A stretch of DNA of 64,000 nt from Axinella damicornis. Taxonomy: Eukaryota; Porifera; Demospongiae; Axinellida; Axinellidae. Below, one piece after another: positions 1-11,162 of the stretch. How positions within the stretch are numbered: position 1 is the first letter of the stretch; every line of letters starts with the position of its first letter. The translations under genes and the position numbers were made by a program. Where the stretch lies: positions 1,163,289 through 1,227,288 of the forward strand of contig OZ007505.1 of the NCBI GenBank assembly GCA_963931865.1. The letters run 5' to 3'. Below the pieces are notes generated by a model, which was given only the letters and a program-made list of their open reading frames with translations, did no database searches and was not told where the DNA came from.

Positions 1-84
1 TGTCTTCCAACAGTACAGCATATCAGTCACTCTGACACTCCCCCCCCCCCCCCCCCCCCATACTCACACACACAGACACACCAG

Positions 85-2933
85 GTCCCCCAACTGATGT
101 AAATGGTGTCATCCTTGGCAGCTACAACTCTGTTCTTGTTTCCTGGCTTCCTCCCGCCTCAGACGGTAACTGTCCCATCACATACTACGCCCTTCAGCGG
201 AGGAGAATTGAGTTTGATGTGTGGGAGGACGTGTCCAGGGACGACAGTACCGCTCATGTCATAGAGGACTTATTACCTGGGATGACATACCTCTTCCGTG
301 TGGCCGCCGTAAACGAGATAGGCCTCAGCCCCTATAGCAAACCCTCAGCCCCTGTTGTCATAGCAATGGACTCTGCACTCAATTGTAACAGCCCTGCTAT
401 GGACGTGCGGATGAAAAGAACTTCATTCGAGTTGGAGTACACACCAGGAGAAGAGATCGGAAGGTAGGTTGGCAGAAAGGGGTTACTGCACAGTCAAACA
501 CGGCCCATAACAGTCCAACTTGAAACTTAGAATTTGTACAGTAACCCACTCAACTTTTGTTAGTACATATAAAGTTGCCACACATGTAAGGTGTCCAGGA
601 TAGACCGAAAGTAGGATTGTGTGGGCACTGGAGACTCAAAAACAGCACAAAGAACAAAGATACTGGTTCACCGTGTTGTGTATACAATGGCCAGCCCACT
701 AACTGACTCTACTTTCGTTTTGTGCTGAGCTAACGAATATATATCTCTATTGGAGACATTTCGATAAACCATAGTGCACATCACTGTTTACGTTATAGAT
801 GTATGACTGAGCCGCAACACTTCTCTCTGCCCCTCCCCACACACTCTTGTGTTTCCCCAGGGGCACATTTGCGGTAGTGAGACAGTGCACAGAGATATCA
901 ACAGATCGACATTTTGCAGCCAAACAGATCCCCTGCACCTTTCCAGCTCATCGTGACCTGGCCACGCGGGAGTTTGAGATTCACCACCAGTTGGCTCATC
1001 CTCGGACTGTGAGCTTGGAGGATGCATTTGAGAGCAAAGAACACATCACCCTGGTGCTGGAATAGTAAGTTGTTGAAGTCGAACAGCCACTGTCATAGCT
1101 CTCTTCCCACTGGGCATTACATGGCTGTTGCATTAGTATCAAAATGACCCTCACTTGACAGTCACATGACCCTCACTTGATGGTCACATGACCCTCACTT
1201 GACAGTCACATGACCCTCACATATTTCAACGAGCTTGTCACAAGATTGATGGTAGCTGGTCTATCAGTTCAGATGAAGCATATCAGTCGAATAGTGTTGA
1301 GGGATGAGTCACACAATGGGACTGACTGACTACGAATTGTTAATTTAGACTTACAGGTATTTTATGGTATCCCTTCCTTGTATCCTCGCTTCACTGATAC
1401 AGCCTACCTGGTGGCAATCTACAGTCCTATTTGACAGATCACATGATCCTCTCGGAGCAGGAGGCCTCCAGATTACTGCGGAAGGTTGTGGAGGGATTGC
1501 AGTACCTCCATGAGGCCAGCATCATTCATTGCAACCTCACTGTAAGTCCAGTCAGTCTGAGTGCTTGTGGTTAAGACAATATGCCTACATGCCTGCCAAA
1601 CTAGCAGTGTCCCGTACGTTAACCTCTGTCTAAACCACACCACGCTCTCCCCTGGTTCCTATGGTAGATTCACCAGTGAGAGCCATGCATGGGTAACTGT
1701 TTAAACTGCACGCACTCAAATCCTCCACCTCTTCCTCCTCCCCTCCTCTCCCCCTTCTCCTCCTCCTCTTCCCCCCTCCGCTCCCCTCCGTTCCTCTTCT
1801 CCCCCCCCCCCCCCCCCCCCCCAACAGCCTGAGAACATTCTGTTGACAGCTGACCAGAGTGACTTAAAGATAAGTGACTTTGGCACAGCAAGATACATCG
1901 AGGCCTGCAACCAGCTCAACGAGGTGCCTAGAAGCCCGGAGTTCATGGCGCCAGAGGTTGTCAACTTGCAGCCATTGACTACAGCTGCAGATATCTGGAG
2001 TGTGGGGACCATTGCGTACCTCATGTGAGCCCCAAACAGTAAAACATGCTAGTGTCCTCCGAAAGTACCGGACCCCCTCTGTTCTGGGTCCTACTTCTCG
2101 TTCTGAACCTCCACTCCCTTCCTCTTCTCCCTCTGCAGGCTAACAGGTACGTCACCATTCGTGGGACCCACACATGACGCCACCATTACCAACATCATCG
2201 GTATGCACCTGGACACAGACACTAGGGAGTTTATCAATCTCTCTCTGGACTGCAAAGACTTCATTCTGGATAGAGTACTTCTAAAGAACCCTAGGTAAGA
2301 AGACCGGACTCATTGTGTGTGTGTTGTGTGCGTGCATGCATGCATGGGTACTTGCGTGTGTACGTGTGTGCACTTGTGTGCGTGCATTGCGTGAGTGTGT
2401 GTGTAACTGCAACCACCTCTGAGTGGGAAGGGTGTAATCACAGCATGCATACCATGCTCAGCAAGCCGGAACACACTCATGCACTGATATAATAACAGTC
2501 TGATGTACAGCATTGCATCATGCAGACATGCTTTTTAATTCTTGGGCTGGTAAGCATCCACCACACCAGCAAACCACTCCCTCCTCCCTGCCTGTGCTTA
2601 TTCTTTTTATTGTGCCCCCTAGACGCAGACTAAAGGCTCCACAGTGCCAGCGACACAGATGGCTGCAAGCTGTCGGCCATCGAAGAAGATCCTCACTGGA
2701 AAGAACCTTGGAGCTTAGCCACAAACACACTCATCTGGTATGTCAGTAGTAAGTTAGTGCTGGTCACTGTGATGTGCACTGACGATGTGATGTGCACTGA
2801 CGATATAGTCTTCAGTACAGTGTTTCACTGGCACAACAAATCTTTCTTTGCACTGTTTGCGGCGGGTTGCCATGCAGCCTTTTTGTTACCATTCTGTTCT
2901 TTTTGCCCTCAGGCATCCATGTCACAGGACTAG
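85..2933 (+). CDS. FN3-kinase protein of the titin/MLCK/Trio type, 3' part of gene; predicted pseudokinase
   Basis: Exons 85-463, 861-1064, 1403-1541, 1828-2024, 2139-2294, 2623-2737 and probably 2913-2933; all join in phase. The gene begins upstream of the window. The first exon encodes a fibronectin type III domain (PPTDV start, AAVNEIGLSPYS end). A CAMK-group kinase domain follows: glycine loop GRGTFAVV, lysine in FAAKQI, hinge LVLEY, DFG intact in ISDFGTARY, APE as MAPEVV, and DIWSVG. The FN3-kinase order and the sequence APEVVNLQPLTTAADIWSVG resemble titin, obscurin and Trio/Kalirin kinases, which act in cytoskeletal or Rho signalling. The catalytic loop reads IIHCNLTPEN instead of HRDLKPEN, so the catalytic aspartate and following lysine are missing. 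The last short exon is uncertain; a stop at 2747-2749 is the alternative end. Confidence 0.85.
1738..1827 (+). repeat. CT-rich and poly-C polypyrimidine tract at a 3' splice site
   Basis: A CTCC-rich stretch runs into an uninterrupted C run of about 20 bases, ending in AACAG directly before the kinase exon at 1828. It is the extreme case of a pattern seen at many acceptors in this window. Confidence 0.85.
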
Positions 2934-4084
2934 ATCTCTTCAGGACGATATCTAAATTTTTATTATACGTGTAGTGCATGCACTACCCCCCATTCTCTTA
3001 TACAAGAGTTTTTGTGTGTTGATGTGTTTTTAAATTCCTCTGTACTTATTATTTTATTATTTTTGTCTGACATTCTCTCACTCACTCTTCATAAGATGCC
3101 ATGAGATTGCATTCTGTATTAAAGTGCTACATTGGGCTTGCATGCAATGCACGTACACCGGTACCCTTCCCACACAACATGAAGGGTGTGGCCGGTACTC
3201 TTCCCACACAACATGAAGGGTATGGCCTTAATTGAGACGTGTACTTCCATGTCAAGGAGACCTGGTGGTGAGAAGCCAGATTCAGTAGGCCTCAAACCCC
3301 CCCCCCCCCCTTCTTTTCGACATGGATATTGGTCCAGTAGGAAGTACATACAAATGTACTGGTAAAGGTAATACTAGGTAACAGCTATAGACACACATGC
3401 ATTCAGTACTAGCCTGACCCTAACATATCCTACGTAACCCATTGCCCTAGGCCTATATACTTCCTGTTAGACCAGCAATCTTTCTTGTGTATACCACCAT
3501 ATATTATAACTACAGAGGTCTGTACCTCAGTATAACATATTATAATTTAATTGTTTGTTTGAGACCCACCAATTTGCTGTACTGTGTATTAGGGAGCTAC
3601 ATGACTTGTGCTATCTTGTGTAATGTAGCTAATGTTCCCTAACCGGGCAGTGAGAAGGAGAAGCTTAGCAACTGCCATCCACGAGGCCTATTTTCATTAT
3701 GCATTAAAATGGAAAAGACGGGGGGAAAAAGAAAGGCCTTCCATGAGTTGAAAAAAAAGAGGCCTTTGGAAAAAAAAGGGGGAAAAAGGAAAAAGAAAAA
3801 AAATACAACCTAGCAACACACCCATCCCTCCGTGAAAGGTCAGACACCGAAGTGTGCTGCCCCAGGAGCGCTGGATAGGCGTGTCTGGAATCACAGGAGG
3901 CTAACCTGCTTTCTACCAGACACCTTTAGCTTCGGTGGTCAGATGGGAACCGGCGTACTCATGCTGCTAGGCGGGGAAGTCAGGAACCGGTGTGTACGGA
4001 GTGGCCCAGACTCGTACTCGGTTATTGGGGAGACGAACACTCAACCCCCAGGCTGTAAAGCAAGTGCTTAGCGAGTGTGCCATC
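2934..4084. other. Intergenic region, no gene seen
   Basis: AT-rich sequence after the kinase gene with an ATTAAA at about 3118 that could be its poly(A) signal. It also holds a short tandem pair at 3150-3228 built on TTCCCACACAACATGAAGGGT, a poly-C run near 3298-3310, and a purine-rich stretch at 3710-3805. I see no supported coding exon or RNA gene. Confidence 0.5.
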
Positions 4085-4311
4085 CCGACTTCCCGCCAAA
4101 ACTTGCTACAAATTCAGTATTTAATTCGGCTGTTTCCGGTCGCGCATGCGCGCTCCACCATACCAGACCATGACTTCCCGCCAAAAATTTTAACCGGTTG
4201 CGCGCGCCAACGGAAGGGTCAAAGGTCATGTGCGCAACGGCTGTTGTGCACTGTGATAGTCTCGCGGGGAGGTCTGTGCTCAGTACTTGGAGTACAGCGT
4301 AGAGACAATGG
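4085..4311 (+). promoter_or_regulatory. Candidate promoter with two E2F-like sites and a 5' UTR exon
   Basis: TTCCCGCCAAAA occurs twice, at 4090-4101 and 4175-4186, 85 bases apart. It matches the E2F consensus and is set in CpG-rich sequence (CGCGCATGCGCGC, GCGCGCGCC). A likely untranslated exon ends at 4311 before GTAAGC. It could splice to the AG at about 5318, just upstream of the ORF at 5332. No transcript evidence is available, so the exon link is inference. Confidence 0.4.
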
Positions 4312-4560
4312 TAAGCCATATATTAAGGTCTGATAATTATGGACCACTTTTATCATTCATTTTTATCACATTTACACTGGTTTATAAAACGCCTATATTT
4401 TTATTACACTTTTGGCTGGTGGTATATTAAGGTCTGATAAGTAACTACTGCACTGCTACCCCCAGGAACAGATCCTAATACGTTTCCACAAGCTCCCCCC
4501 GGGCCCCCCCTAGGAACAGGAACAGATTATTCTGTACCCAAGTCCCTAATTTGCACCAGT

Positions 4561-5014
4561 GACAGCAAGGATAATTAAAACGGAACGTGGATTGGAAACG
4601 GCAATATAAAATTACTACGTAATCCGCGTTGCGCTTACTTTGTGTTAGGTTATCTTGACCAAGGAAGCACCCAGAGAGATGAAACAACTTGCTACCGATG
4701 CTTGTGTTGTTACTGCATGAGGCTATTGAGTTTCTTTTCCCTCGTAAGAAAGGAAGCTAGGTACGCAGCCTCTCTGTCATTAAATTGGGCCTGTGACACG
4801 TGATTACTTGTGTTAGGTTATCTCGACTAAGAAAGCACCTAGCGATATGAAACTACTTGCTGTCAATGCTTCTGTGGTTGCTGCATTAGGCTATTGAGTT
4901 TCAGGAAGAAGTCTGATCTGGGAGCGAGGCTAACGCCAGCGTGCGCAACACGGATTGTGACATCATTTGTATTGCCGTTTCCAATCCACGTTCCGTTTTA
5001 ATTATCCTTGGTGA
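4561..5014. mobile_element. Inverted-repeat element enclosing a direct repeat
   Basis: The segment at about 4567-4605 (AATTAAAACGGAACGTGG core) is repeated in inverse at about 4971-5010 with almost no change. Between the arms lie two diverged direct copies of about 98 bases at 4638-4735 and 4805-4902, both containing GTGTTAGGTTATCT and ending GGCTATTGAGTTTC. No coding capacity is seen. A non-autonomous DNA element is likely; the class is unknown. Confidence 0.6.
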
Positions 5015-5331
5015 CAGTGCTGATACATGTCTACTTCGATGATTACAAGACTGGTATTCAGCAGTTAGGCAAGATGCTTTGAGACTCGTGGCTACATACA
5101 GCTCCATTCCCTGGGCATGTAGCAGTCTACAGTGGTCATGTATCCCTTCCGTTTCCTGTGCCTCATCTTGAACAGTACATGGTGTGAAGGTTCATGATAA
5201 TATTGTGAGAAACTATTTTGGAGGAATTAGTTTAAGGATAAGGATAGGAATTTTTGACAGTTAAGTCCCATCAGCCTGGGGCTCCTGTGACCTTTTCTGT
5301 TCTTAATCTCTGATGTAGTGATACGGATGGG

Positions 5332-7356
5332 ATGGCCGATATCCCCCTCACTCTACAGCAATGTTGCTACCTCTGCCTTCTGACCAGTCCAGATCTGTAC
5401 ACAATTGGGTACCTTCCCATGAGGCTGCGCCGCTTGTTGTTAGTCAACATGCCGACGACCAACTTGTGCTACTTGGAAGGAACACCAGCGACAGAGGATG
5501 TTGACATGGATGCTGTGTGGGAAGAAGTGTCGTCCAAACGAATCATCACATCTCACAACTCACGCCACTCCAGCGCCTTTACAGGAATAACTCCAAAGGA
5601 CGAGTTCTTCATTGAAATAATATCTGAAATATTAGAGGGTTCACTCCTGAGAGCAGCAGCCTACCTCCTCGGTGTTTATGAACATGAACGCCCTTTTGGT
5701 ATCGGAGATTTCTATGCTCTTCACTAGTCAGTTATGAAGTTTGTCCATTGCACGCACCACTATCCTTCTCATGGTGCCTGCATAATCCCACCTAGCCATG
5801 CATCCACCCTCCACGCGGTGTTAAAGAAGCCTTATAGGTACGAACCACAGGAGTGGGCAACCTTAGTGAAGGCAGTGATGAGTGAATGTCATTACTTTCC
5901 CAAATATGTCAACATCCCACTAAGTTACAAACCCCAAGGAACGATGCGCGGCTCCTGGTTCTCCGGCTACTTAACTGACCCCATGCGTCCACTACCAGAA
6001 ATTGATACCTGGGTCTCCAACCCAGAAGCTGCTGCTGACACTCTCGGGGAGTTCGTGAGCGCAACAGAGGAAGTGACGTTTCTTCCAAGAAAATGCAACA
6101 GTACGGTGAAATCCCATTTTACTCTGGGTTCTATCTTAGCTAACAGCAAGCCCAAGCTGAAGGCTGTGATTGTGGATAAGTCTTGTCCGAGTGGCTTTGT
6201 CGATGAGCTCATCAATAAAATCTCCCCTTATCTCAGTGATGCCAGCTGTGGACCAACGTCCGAGTTCATGTCTAAACCTGCTGTACCTACCCCACACTCC
6301 AGCCTGAAGAGCCTCATTGTGGCAGTTGGTAAGCATGAAATTGGCCCTCATTCTAACCTTCCCGAGAAGCTGTCCCTCATCATCGACCACCAGAGCTCTC
6401 TTGAGAAACTCCACCTGGAGCACTTACCGCAACTTAAACCGCAACTTACAGCAAAGGAATACCATCCTCTCTACTGCTCTATCACGACCTTCGTTCATCA
6501 GCCTCAGTTTCGGGAAGTTACCCTTACCGACATTGAAATCCCAGCCATCTACATGAAGGAAATTCTCTACCATTTCCTAGCAAGTCCCTCCTCCCATAAA
6601 CAAAAGCTATGTCTCTGCAAGGTGGCAATGAGACCACCTGCCCTCAGTGAGCCATCTGTGGAGGGGAGTTGTTTTCCGGCACCTCTCTCAAGCAGGGAGG
6701 ACGAAGTTTTACACAAATCACTCCACATCTCTGATGTCACATTCCCAACAGATCTGGCTAATTGGTTGTTTCACCACTCCCAGTTGAAGCTTGGCACACT
6801 TCATCTTGCTGATGTTCGAGTACCAGACACCCACGTCTCTAACCTGCTTCAGAAGCAGCACAACTTACAGATTGAAAACCTAGTTCTCCATGGCAAGTTT
6901 GTCCCTGATTCTCCACCGTATGACTACTTCTTTGGTCGTCTGCTCACCAACCCTAACCTGAGGAATCTCCAGCTGCATTCTTGTACCGGTCACTCAGACG
7001 TGTTCCTGGCCAGCTTGATCCATGGCTTGCTGAAGCAGTCAAAGGTAGGATCATTACAACACTTGGCCTTGGTTGATATCGAGCTTGGAAAACAATCCGA
7101 CTCAGATCTCAAGCTGTTATTTGAAGCCATCTTCTCTCTTCCCCAACTGGCAACCTTTGCCCTAGACCTCAGCAACAATGAACTCACAGGACATCAAATT
7201 GGTCTGCTGTGTAGCACTTGGAGGGAGCTGTGCGGCAAGGATGAGAAGCGTTTGCTCTTTCTTCGAATCTCCGGCGTTAACCAATACAACATTATTTGCT
7301 ACTCCCTTGAGAAATTAGCAGTTCAAACTGACTTTGAAGCAGAATCTGAAGATTAG
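5332..7356 (+). pseudogene. Leucine-rich-like ORF interrupted by one in-frame TAG
   Basis: Two stretches lie in the same frame with no intron: 5332-5727 (131 residues) and on to 7356 (540 residues counted from the Met at 5734). They are separated only by TAG at 5725-5727 and two sense codons. Without that stop it would be one 674-codon protein. The N-terminus has a helical segment with LPMRLRRLLLVNMP, reminiscent of F-box or SOCS-type adaptor helices. The C-terminal two thirds is rich in irregular leucine repeats (LEKLHLEHLPQL, LRNLQLHS, LDLSNNELTG). I cannot name the family. The intact frame on both sides suggests a recent nonsense mutation, a polymorphism, a readthrough stop or a sequencing error. 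If the stop is real, a functional short product from 5734 is also possible. Confidence 0.6.
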
Positions 7357-7743
7357 AGTAGCACCTCTCACTATACTAGAATGACCATGCAGTAACTTTA
7401 TCTGTGCAACTGAAGTCAGCTGCTGCTATATGCAACGTAGGTAGGAGAATAGGGGTAGCCTCGTTCAAAGACCTCCATCTGTCAGGCCTGGGACCTTCAT
7501 CCTTGTACTCCAAACCAACCCCAGCACGGATCGCTTCCAGTATTCGCGGGAGTGATACTGGAAGCGACCCATGCTGTGGGTCTGGGGCCTACCAGGCATT
7601 TTCCTCATTTGTGATTGCATGATGCGCGCGCTAGCCTATAGGCCTAGCGCCTAAGGCGCCTAGCGCCTGCGCCTAGCTAGCTAGCGCCTCCTGATCCTAG
7701 ACACATGCTAGATCGCGATCGATCATGCATGCATATCTATATC

Positions 7744-7797
7744 TAGTCTCGTGCCCAGACCACACCCCGAGGGGGGTGTGGTCTGGGCACGAGACTA
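7744..7797. mobile_element. Fold-back element, TAGTCTCGTGCCCAG type
   Basis: Near-perfect palindrome with about 25-base arms and a 4-base loop, from TAGTCTCGTGCCCAGACC to GGTCTGGGCACGAGACTA. It belongs to the family of elements ending TAGCCTCGTTCCCAGGC that recurs across this window. Confidence 0.75.
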
Positions 7798-7831
7798 ATC
7801 TAATATCTATATCGATATCGATATATTATTA

Positions 7832-8200
7832 TAGCCTCGTTCCCAGGCCCACACGCGAAACGCGTGTGTGCTGAGCTCAGCAGTCTTGATTTCGGGTAGG
7901 CGAATCACGTTCGTCCATTTCCAATTACTGCGTAGTAATTACATTCTTTACCCCGTGAAAAGTGTAGCCGTTTGATAAAACCGCTGTTCTAGCCTTCAAA
8001 ACTCACCTCTGGTCGCTCCTTGGCAAGGACGTTCTACTTAGCCATCACCAACAGCTACCTTCCGCGTGATTTCGAATGCATCCAAGTAAGGAATGTAATC
8101 GATTACGCAGTTATGCTGACTGTGCACATACGGGAATTTTGCCAAGTGTCACCAGGCCCTCTTCCGCGTTCCGGCGCGTGAGGGCCTGGGTACGAGGCTA
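7832..8200. mobile_element. Fold-back element, 369 bp, TAGCCTCGTTCCCAGGC ends
   Basis: The left end is TAGCCTCGTTCCCAGGCCC and the right end is the inverse with one change (GGGCCTGGGTACGAGGCTA). Subterminal CACGCG and GCGTG also pair. AT-rich flanks (TATCGATAT and ATATATCGATATA) are themselves inverted, suggesting insertion into or beside another palindrome. It lies just upstream of the aminopeptidase start at 8314. No ORF is supported. Confidence 0.7.
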
Positions 8201-8313
8201 ATATTATTATATATCGATATATATCCTAGGCGTAAGTTACGTCATTTTAATAATGTGAGCTCCGCCCCCTTAGTCTGCAAAAGCAAGCCACGCCTACATC
8301 TTCCGCCATTCTG

Positions 8314-11130
8314 ATGTCCCTCGTGTCCCGAGACAGTTCCAACTGGAGACTGAGTAAGGAGCGCCTTCTGTTGTTCTTGCTGGTAGCGAGCTGTTGCAAA
8401 ATGGCAGACAAGGAGAAGAAACCGTTCGAGCGGCTGCCTACGGACGTGGTCCCGCGCAACTACAAGTTGGAGCTGAAACCAGACTTGAAGGCGCTCACCT
8501 TCGAGGGGAAGCTGGACCTCACATGCGAGGTAAATTATTCGGCTGCTACTAGAAAATCAGAGGGGAGGAAGTTCGAGGAGTAGTTAGATAGCTGAAATAC
8601 CATGTGTGTTATCACAGCTCGTGCAATGGCTAAGATTCAACCAATTAGAAGGTCACATTCAACCCCTAGAAAGGAAGTGAAATGCGTTAAATTACTCCTG
8701 TTATGAAGAATCTTTCTCCCAGTATTGTGCAGCTAGAATAGTACATATTGTGACGGGATTGACCTGCTATATCACGGTGCGTGGATGCGAAGAGAAACAT
8801 CTGATTTCACAGTTTGCAGCCATGACTTGTGCGTTTCACACTGTTCCCAGGTCAAGAACCCCACGAAGAAGGTTGTCCTAAACTGTGCAGAGATAGAAAT
8901 CTCCTCTGCCAAGTACGTCCAGGGAGACCAAGGTGAGATGTCAGCATGCAGTCACTCATCTTAATGACTATGCTGAGCTGTTTCAGGGTTCCCTGGTGCA
9001 TCTATTGTGACCATGCACCCTCCGCATACACCTGGTGTCCCCTCCACCGATGGAGCGTTTTCATGTGATATGGTGGTCACGCAAAGAGAGGTGCATGTGA
9101 TCGGTTGAACAGAGACTTATCATTACAAAAAAGATGCACACGTCTGGCGGCTGATGGGCTGACCTTGCAAGTATATTCAATATCACTACCTGCTATGTGT
9201 TACCTGTGAGAAACCAGCAGATTGCTATGTGTTACCTGTGAGAAACCAGCAGATTCCCCCGTACAAATTTCCTGTCTACTTGTAAATGTTGTTGAGGTAT
9301 GCAGAGCTACGTCACTTGATGAAAATGCTCTATAGGGCCTAGAGCTACAACGATACCCTTCAGTACTGTATCGATTATCGGTCAGATTCTAATCGCGATG
9401 TATCGATATATATCGGTTATGTAATGCACCCACATACTATTGAGAGCCAGTGGTTGTGTGCGACATAGCGCGGCTTCCAATGTCACCTGCTTACATGTAC
9501 TACTCGACGACTCACTCCGTGATTTCCTGCTGGCCTTCAAATAGTCCAGGCACAAGTAACAAACAACGTCCTTCATTTTGGTTATCGCTCCCAAACAGTC
9601 GCCAGGAAACAAAAGTAACGCCACACCCAACTCTTCGCTCGTTTATTGGGAACTATCGCATTTAGCCATCGCTCTCACCACAGATCGATGAGCTAGCTAC
9701 AATAACTTCAAACTACAGTATAGTAACCAGCAAAAAACTAGCTGTAAACACGCAAAGTAGCTGACACACGCAAACTAGCTGTAATAATTTTTACCACGAG
9801 GTTCAGCACGTGCCGTCATGTACAGTCGATTTTCGCGTTTAGCTGACGATTATTGTATCGCTTGACCTATCACCGCTATGTATTGTGATATCGATATATA
9901 TCGTTGCAGCTCTAATAGGGCCTGAATACACCTCCCTTTGTTTTCAGAGATTGGATAGTAATTAGCCATCCAGAGCAAACAATGCACAGTTCACAGAGTC
10001 ACTATCAAGAACACATGTACACATGTAATTGGCAGTTTGTGTAATATAGTATGCCTTACCATCCCCTAATTTTCAACTGAGGGCTGAATGAGGTAAAAGG
10101 AAACCGAGGTTGTTGGATGCAGACACTTATGTCAACTGTAAATGACACTTGCCATTGTCAAGCAACTTACAAACCAGGCACATTGCAATACATGAGTGTC
10201 ACATGACTGTAAGAGGCACATGAGGATCATTGCAATGCAGGCTGTGTATGGGTGTCACATGACTATATGACAGTCACTTGATGATCATTCATAAAATGTT
10301 CTTCCTTATCGTCACAGATGCTGCCGTGTCCTTTGACAGTGATGCTGAGACTGTCACACTGGAGTTTCCCTCGGAGCTCCCAGCAGGGTCAGTGGTTCTG
10401 GCCATCCAGTACACCGGGATCCTTAACGACCAGATGCGAGGGTTCTACCGCTCAAAGTACACCCACCCCGACCACCCGGGGGAGGAGAGATATGCAGCTG
10501 TCACTCAGTTTGAGGTATAGTGGAAGCCTCGACATAAATGCCAAACATGAGTCTTGATTATAGGGTGGAGATGCTGAGTCTTGGTGTCCTTAGTTTTCAT
10601 AAAGCCACTATAGTGAATATTAAGACACTGCTCAATCAATTGACAAATGACATACTGTATTTCCTTCCCGGTCTGGTGGTAATCACATGATGGGCCACAC
10701 CACAGAGTACCACATATATATACAGGGGAACCTGGTCACTTTAAGGCAGCCACCCCTCTATTATGGTCACCACATGCAGTGACACCACTGCTGGCCAGTT
10801 CTGCCATGCAGCCACCTGTCTATAGTGGCCAAAATACAGCTGTATAGGCACTTGTGGTCACTCATGGGACTGGCAGTTGGAGCAGCTGTACCCATGGGTG
10901 CATTCCCACAGGTTCAGGCTAGGTTTATCTTTCTGTTTCACTTTGCACTATGGTTTCTAAGTACACAATAGACTGTTATCTTATCTGAGTATACAAATTG
11001 GAGCCCATTAAAAGATTATTGGCGCTTGTTCATGTAGGTTATCATGCAGCCCCTGACCTTCCTCCCACTCTCTCTCCTTGTCTCCCCTCTCCACGCCTCA
11101 TCCTCCTCCTCTCATCCCCCTCCCCCTCCT

Positions 11131-11162
<32 letters not shown>

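Noticed and set aside
8314..8401. Signal peptide that would make the aminopeptidase secreted
   Set aside because: The upstream Met adds a moderately hydrophobic stretch, but the conserved family start is at 8401 and the enzyme is known to be cytosolic. A targeting role for the longer form remains open.
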